Positions 59,559-64,000 of a stretch of 64,000 bases of DNA are shown one piece after another (position 1 is the first letter of the stretch; every line of letters begins with the position of its first letter). The notes under the pieces are model-generated. The model searched no databases. It saw only the letters and a list, made by a program, of their open reading frames with translations, and was not told the origin of the DNA. Source of the DNA: Ectopseudomonas alcaliphila (GTDB lineage Bacteria > Pseudomonadota > Gammaproteobacteria > Pseudomonadales > Pseudomonadaceae); contig NZ_FNAE01000001.1 of NCBI RefSeq assembly GCF_900101755.1, positions 1,426,001 to 1,490,000 on the forward strand. Direction: 5' to 3'. Position numbers and translations under genes: made by a program.

Positions 59559-60530
59559 TCATTTCAATATGGAGACGCTTTCCAGGTATTTCAAGGCGCG
59601 AGACAGATTGTCGCAGGCCAGGCTATCGAGCCAATGCAGGCTCTTCCAACCACGTAGCCAGGTGAACTGACGCTTGGCCAATTGCCGAGTGGCGATGATG
59701 CCGCGCTCGACCATCTCGTCCCGGGACAACTCGCCATCGAGGTATTCCCATACCTGGCGATAACCTACCGCCCGTATAGACGGCAATCCCGCGTGCAAGT
59801 CACTTCGTCTACGCAGGGTTTCGACCTCTTCCACGAAACCCTGTTCCAACATCACCCGAAATCGTTGAGCGATGCGGTCATGCAAAACCTGACGCTGCGC
59901 TGGTGCGATAGCAAGCTGAGCAACAGTATAGGGCAATTGCCCGGTGCCTGATGTGCCCGCATCGGGATTTCCTGCAGCCTGGCGCAGGCGATGCTCGGTC
60001 ATGCTCAGGCCGCTCGCGCGATAGACCTCAAGCGCCCGGGTCAGACGCTGCGGATCGTTGGGATGGATGCGTGCCGCGGATTCTGGATCGACCTCGGCCA
60101 GCTCCCGATGCAGCGCCTCCCACCCCTCAGCCGCAGCCCTTGCTTCCAGCTCGGCGCGGATGGCCGGATCGGCGCTGGGCATATCGGCCAGCCCTTCCAG
60201 CAAGGCCTTGTAATACAGCATGGTGCCGCCCACCAGCAGCGGAATACGCCCACGCGCAACGCTCTCAGCCATGGCCGCCAGAGCATCGGCGCGAAATTCC
60301 GCCGCCGAATAACTCTCGGCCGGGTCGCGAATGTCGATCAGGGCGTGGGGAAATTCATCAAGGATGGCGCGTTCAGGCTTGGCCGTGCCGATGTCCATGC
60401 TGCGATAGACCAGCGCTGAATCGACGCTGATCAGATCACAAGGCAGTACCCGGGCGAGCTCCAGGGCGAGATCGGTCTTGCCGGCGGCGGTCGGGCCCAT
60501 CAGGAAGATTGCAGGAGGAAGCGAAGACAT
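59559..60530 (-). CDS. miaA: tRNA dimethylallyltransferase MiaA
   Basis: 323 residues. P-loop Gly-Pro-Thr-Ala-Ala-Gly-Lys-Thr near residue 12, then Asp-Ser-Ala-Leu-Val-Tyr-Arg and [12 protein letters not shown]. Adds the isopentenyl group to A37 of tRNAs reading UNN codons. Start at 60530 with GGAGGAAG upstream. Confidence 0.96.
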   Translation of the reverse strand: MSSLPPAIFLMGPTAAGKTDLALELARVLPCDLISVDSALVYRSMDIGTAKPERAILDEFPHALIDIRDPAESYSAAEFRADALAAMAESVARGRIPLLVGGTMLYYKALLEGLADMPSADPAIRAELEARAAAEGWEALHRELAEVDPESAARIHPNDPQRLTRALEVYRASGLSMTEHRLRQAAGNPDAGTSGTGQLPYTVAQLAIAPAQRQVLHDRIAQRFRVMLEQGFVEEVETLRRRSDLHAGLPSIRAVGYRQVWEYLDGELSRDEMVERGIIATRQLAKRQFTWLRGWKSLHWLDSLACDNLSRALKYLESVSILK

Positions 60531-60583
60531 CGATATGGCTCGAAACACGAAGACGGGCGCCCCTGACTCAGGGCTTCATTCAA

Positions 60584-62455
60584 TTACTGACCACGCATGA
60601 ACAACTTGTCGAGCTGATCCATGCTCAATTGCGTCCAGGTCGGACGCCCGTGGTTGCACTGGCCGCTGCGCTCAGTCTGCTCCATATCACGCAGCAGGGC
60701 GTTCATCTCGGGAATGGTCAGACGCCGATTGGCGCGCACCGCACCATGACAAGCCATGGTCGCCAGCAGCTCGTTGAGATGTGCCTGGATGCGGTCGCTG
60801 GTGCCGTACTCGAGCAAATCGGCCAGCACGTCACGCACCAACTGGGTGGCCTCAGCCTGTTTGAGCAACGCCGGAATCTGGCGAATCGCCACGCTTTCCT
60901 CACCCAGGCGCTGCAATTCGAAACCCAAACGCTGGAACCACTCGCCGTGCTCCTCGGCGCAGTCCGCTTCACGCTGACTGAGGGCAATGGACTCCGGCAC
61001 CAGCAGTGGTTGCCCGCGCAAGCCTTCACTAGCCATGGCGTGCTTCAGGCGCTCGTAGGTAATACGCTCGTGGGCGGCGTGCATGTCCACTACCACCATG
61101 CCCTGGGCGTTTTCGGCGAGGATATAAACGCCCTTGAGCTGCGCCACGGCGTAACCGAGCGGGGGAATGTCGCCCTGCTCCTGCGGCATCACCTGCGCCT
61201 GAGCCGTTGCCAGGGGCGAGAAATACTCACGGTAGGCGGCCTGGGCTTCAGCAGTGGATACGCCGGGGTTACCTGCAGGCTGCTGATAGCCAGCGCCACT
61301 GCCGCGCCAAGCCGGCTGCACACTGGGGGCCGGCGCTTCAAGGATGCTGGCGGCTAGCCCCATCTCGCCTTGCGGGCCGAACTCACCGGCAGCCAGACCG
61401 GTCGGGCGCACCATCGGTGATATGGCCGCCGGAGCTGCCACCTGATCCTCCGGGCGCACGTCGGCCAGGGCGCGATGCAGCGTGCCGTAGAGGAAGTCAT
61501 GAACCATGCGACTGTCACGGAAGCGCACTTCGTGCTTGGTCGGGTGAACGTTGACGTCCACTGTCGCCGGATCGATTTCCAGGAACAGCACGAAGGTCGG
61601 GTGACGACCGTTGAACAACACGTCGCGATAGGCCTGGCGCACCGCATGGGCCACCAGTTTGTCACGCACCATGCGCCCATTGACGTAGAAATACTGCAGG
61701 TCTGCCTGACTACGGGAGAAGGTCGGCAAACCGACCCATCCCCACAACCGCAGACCACTGCGCTCGATCTCGATCGGCAGCGCCTGCTCGAGAAAAGCCG
61801 GCCCACAGACAGAAGCGACGCGGCGCGCACGGCCGATCTCGTCGCCCGCCTCATGCAGGGCAAACACGGTCTTGCCGTTGTGGCGCAAATGGAAGCCGAC
61901 ATCGAAACGCGCCAGCGCCAGGCGCTTGATCACTTCCTGCAAGTGATCGAACTCGGTCTTCTCCGCGCGCAGGAACTTGCGCCGCGCCGGCGTATTGAAG
62001 AACAGATCGCGCACTTCCACCGAGGTGCCCACCGGGTGCGCAGCAGGCTGCACCCGTGGCTCCATGTCACGACCTTCGGTCTCCACCTGCCAGGCCTGCT
62101 CGGCGTCGGCGGTACGCGAGGTCAGCGTCAGGCGCGATACCGAACTGATCGACGCCAGCGCCTCGCCGCGAAAGCCCATGCTGAGCACGGCTTCGAGGTC
62201 TTCCAGCTCACGAATCTTGCTGGTGGCGTGGCGCGCCAATGCCAGCGGCAGGTCGTCCGGAGCGATGCCACCACCGTCGTCGCGCACCTTGAGCAGCTTG
62301 ACGCCACCCTGCTCGACTTCGACATCGATACGCCGGGCACCGGAGTCCAGGCTGTTTTCCAGCAGTTCCTTGGCGACCGAAGCCGGACGCTCGACCACCT
62401 CGCCCGCGGCGATCTGGTTGGCCAGGCGCGGGCTGAGCAAATGAATACGGGACAT
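60584..62455 (-). CDS. mutL: DNA mismatch repair protein MutL
   Basis: 623 residues. N-terminal GHKL ATPase with [14 protein letters not shown] and Gly-Phe-Arg-Gly-Glu-Ala-Leu. The C-terminal domain has [12 protein letters not shown] near 457, the metal-binding endonuclease motif (Asp-Gln/Met-His-Ala-x2-Glu-x4-Glu) found in Pseudomonas MutL and absent in E. coli. ATG 62455 preferred; GTG 62464 next to the amiB stop is an alternative. Confidence 0.96.
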   Translation of the reverse strand: MSRIHLLSPRLANQIAAGEVVERPASVAKELLENSLDSGARRIDVEVEQGGVKLLKVRDDGGGIAPDDLPLALARHATSKIRELEDLEAVLSMGFRGEALASISSVSRLTLTSRTADAEQAWQVETEGRDMEPRVQPAAHPVGTSVEVRDLFFNTPARRKFLRAEKTEFDHLQEVIKRLALARFDVGFHLRHNGKTVFALHEAGDEIGRARRVASVCGPAFLEQALPIEIERSGLRLWGWVGLPTFSRSQADLQYFYVNGRMVRDKLVAHAVRQAYRDVLFNGRHPTFVLFLEIDPATVDVNVHPTKHEVRFRDSRMVHDFLYGTLHRALADVRPEDQVAAPAAISPMVRPTGLAAGEFGPQGEMGLAASILEAPAPSVQPAWRGSGAGYQQPAGNPGVSTAEAQAAYREYFSPLATAQAQVMPQEQGDIPPLGYAVAQLKGVYILAENAQGMVVVDMHAAHERITYERLKHAMASEGLRGQPLLVPESIALSQREADCAEEHGEWFQRLGFELQRLGEESVAIRQIPALLKQAEATQLVRDVLADLLEYGTSDRIQAHLNELLATMACHGAVRANRRLTIPEMNALLRDMEQTERSGQCNHGRPTWTQLSMDQLDKLFMRGQ

Positions 62456-62463
62456 TACACTCA

Positions 62464-63891
62464 CTACTGGGCTGCCAGCGCTGTGGCGGGTATCTGCAAC
62501 GTCTGGCCGACCTTGATCACGTCACCATTGAGCTTGTTGGCACTACGCAGGGACGCCAGGCTGATCTGGTATCTCTGGGCGATCAGCGCCAGGCTCTCAC
62601 CGCGCGCCACCACGTGTTCACGCGGACCCGCAGCGATCTTGCCTTCATCACGCAGCCAGGCGACGTAGGTGCCAGGCGGCGGGTTTTCATGGAAGAACTG
62701 CTTGACCCCGGTGGTGATCGAGCGCGCCAGTGCCTGCTGGTGGCTGGCGGTATGCAATTTCTTGGCTTCATTGGGGTTGGAGATGAAACCGGTCTCCACC
62801 AGAATCGAGGGAATATCCGGTGATTTCAGCACCATGAAGCCTGCCTGCTCGACGCGCCGCTTGTGCAGCGGGGTGATGCCGCCCATGTTCGACAACACCT
62901 TCTGCCCGACATTGAGACTGGAGGACAGCGAAGCGGTCATCGACAGATCCAGCAACACGCCAGCGAGCATCTTGTCCTTGTCGTCGAGACTGACGTTGCC
63001 GGCGCCACCGATCAGGTCGGACTGGTTCTCGGCGTCGGCCAGCCAGCGCGCGGTCTCGGAGGTAGCACCACGTTCGGACAGGGCATAGACCGAAGCGCCG
63101 AACGCCGAGGCTCGCGGCGCCGCGTCGGCATGGATGGAGACGAACAGATCGGCCCCTTTCTTGCGTGCGATCTCGGTGCGTTTACGCAGCGGAATGAAGT
63201 AGTCGCCGGTGCGCACCAACTCGGCACGAAAGCCCTTTTCGGCATTGATCTGCCGCTGCAACTCTTTGGAAATGGCCAGGGTCACGTGCTTTTCATACTG
63301 CCCCTTGACCGGCGACAACGCCCCCGGGTCCTCGCCACCATGACCCGCATCGATGGCGACGATGATATCGCGCTTGCCATTGGGCACTGGCGTCAACTTG
63401 GGTGGAGGCTGGGTCGGCGTGACCGGCACAGGTGGTGCGCCAGCGGCAATACTGGGCGTCTGCGTGGCGGGTGGCGCACTGCCCTGATCGAACAGATCGA
63501 CCACCAGACGATGACCATATTGCTGATTAGGCGCCAGGGTGAAGCTCTTGGGCGACACCGGCGCCGACAGATCGATGACCACGCGCAGGTCGTCAGCACT
63601 GCGCTGGGCCGAGCGCACGCCGGTGATCGGGGTGTTGGCGAGCGAAAGCTGCTCGAGATTGGTGGCCAACTTGGCGCCACTGACGTCGATAACGATGCGA
63701 TCAGGCGCAGCCAGGGTGAACACGCTGTGCTGTACCGGGCCGGACAGATCGAAGACCAGACGGGTATTGTCCGGGGCCCGCCACAGGCGCACGCTCCGTA
63801 TATCGGAGGCAGCCAGTACTTCGGCAGCCAGGGCCGCCAACAACACCCCCACAGCGGTAACCAGCGCGCCTATGCGCATAACCAACCCCAT
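62464..63891 (-). CDS. amiB: N-acetylmuramoyl-L-alanine amidase AmiB
   Basis: 475 residues. Signal peptide (Ala-Leu-Ala-Ala at about 25), AMIN domain (about 30-130), amidase_3 catalytic domain starting at Ala-Ile-Asp-Ala-Gly-His-Gly-Gly near 180 with zinc ligands, and a C-terminal LysM domain (about 428-472). Cleaves peptidoglycan cross-links at division in the periplasm. Start 63891; Met5 is an alternative. Confidence 0.95.
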   Translation of the reverse strand: MGLVMRIGALVTAVGVLLAALAAEVLAASDIRSVRLWRAPDNTRLVFDLSGPVQHSVFTLAAPDRIVIDVSGAKLATNLEQLSLANTPITGVRSAQRSADDLRVVIDLSAPVSPKSFTLAPNQQYGHRLVVDLFDQGSAPPATQTPSIAAGAPPVPVTPTQPPPKLTPVPNGKRDIIVAIDAGHGGEDPGALSPVKGQYEKHVTLAISKELQRQINAEKGFRAELVRTGDYFIPLRKRTEIARKKGADLFVSIHADAAPRASAFGASVYALSERGATSETARWLADAENQSDLIGGAGNVSLDDKDKMLAGVLLDLSMTASLSSSLNVGQKVLSNMGGITPLHKRRVEQAGFMVLKSPDIPSILVETGFISNPNEAKKLHTASHQQALARSITTGVKQFFHENPPPGTYVAWLRDEGKIAAGPREHVVARGESLALIAQRYQISLASLRSANKLNGDVIKVGQTLQIPATALAAQ

Positions 63892-63901
63892 CGCTTCTTA
63901 T

Positions 63902-64000
63902 TCATTCCTTGCTACTCAGGGCCTTGCACCAGGCCTCCCCTCGAGCCCCATGCCCCTGCAGCAACAGCGAACGGCCGCTCGCTTGGGGGCTAATGGTAAT
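63902..64000 (-). CDS. tsaE: tRNA threonylcarbamoyladenosine ATPase TsaE (C-terminal fragment)
   Basis: The frame is open from the right edge to the TGA at 63902-63904; 32 residues are visible, ending Lys-Glu, 10 bases before amiB. Sequence alone is weakly diagnostic (Pro-Gln-Ala-Ser-Gly-Arg-Ser-Leu-Leu-Leu). The call rests mainly on conserved order, as tsaE precedes amiB and mutL in Pseudomonas. Confidence 0.55.
   Translation of the reverse strand: MTISPQASGRSLLLQGHGARGEAWCKALSSKE

Overview
The window comes from the chromosome of a Pseudomonas species. It is GC-rich with strong GC preference at third codon positions. The gene order desB-desC-desT, ureE-ureF-ureG-hupE, azurin, nicD-like cyclase, alr-dnaB-rplI-rpsR-rpsF, rlmB-rnr, tRNA-Leu, purA-hisZ, hflC-hflK-hflX-hfq-miaA-mutL-amiB-tsaE follows the known Pseudomonas aeruginosa order. 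Several lineage-specific insertions and intergenic repeats point to a relative such as the mendocina/oleovorans group; that is an inference from memory of synteny, not a search.

Layout. 1-3.9 kb: end of a flippase-like membrane protein, a YegD-type Hsp70, a small secreted protein with a membrane partner, a conserved hypothetical and a VOC protein. 4.0-8.0 kb: a leftward trio (glutamine synthetase-like ligase, aldehyde dehydrogenase, iron alcohol dehydrogenase) that together could oxidise gamma-glutamylated amino alcohols. 8.3-10.4 kb: SnoaL-like protein and short-chain dehydrogenase, divergent from a LysR regulator. 10.5-13.5 kb: a complete TRAP transporter. 13.6-16.4 kb: a hydrolase, an AEC transporter and a secreted protein with seven 16-residue repeats. 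16.4-19.4 kb: the aerobic acyl-CoA desaturase system with its TetR-type regulator and two operator-like palindromes. 19.5-22.0 kb: nickel/urease maturation genes; the urease structural genes are not in the window. 22.1-27.0 kb: phosphodiesterase, LysE exporter, LOG-type hydrolase with a possible leader peptide, a MITE-like element, a DUF808 protein and azurin; the spacers carry many DnaA-box-like sequences.

27.0-33.9 kb is a leftward cluster of transglutaminase, ATP-grasp and alpha-E proteins, a predicted but unassigned peptide-modifying system. 34.0-37.3 kb holds a paired diheme cytochrome lipoprotein and beta-helix lipoprotein, then a methyltransferase. 37.4-41.9 kb: a YgiQ radical-SAM protein and a membrane diguanylate cyclase. 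41.9-64.0 kb is conserved housekeeping DNA, almost all leftward: alanine racemase, replicative helicase and ribosomal proteins, 23S rRNA methyltransferase and RNase R, two identical tRNA-Leu(CAG) genes on the plus strand, a chemoreceptor, purine and histidine genes, and the large Hfq-centred superoperon.

The most interesting points are the peptide-ligase-like cluster, a 25-codon reading frame followed by a hairpin that covers the ribosome-binding site of the LOG gene, a diverged family of DnaA-box inverted repeats, a 142-bp hairpin element, at least four kinds of short palindromic repeat (two of which supply the stop codon of a neighbouring gene), and an anti-Shine-Dalgarno sequence just before the rnr start. 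I did not find a clearly new defence or mobile system.
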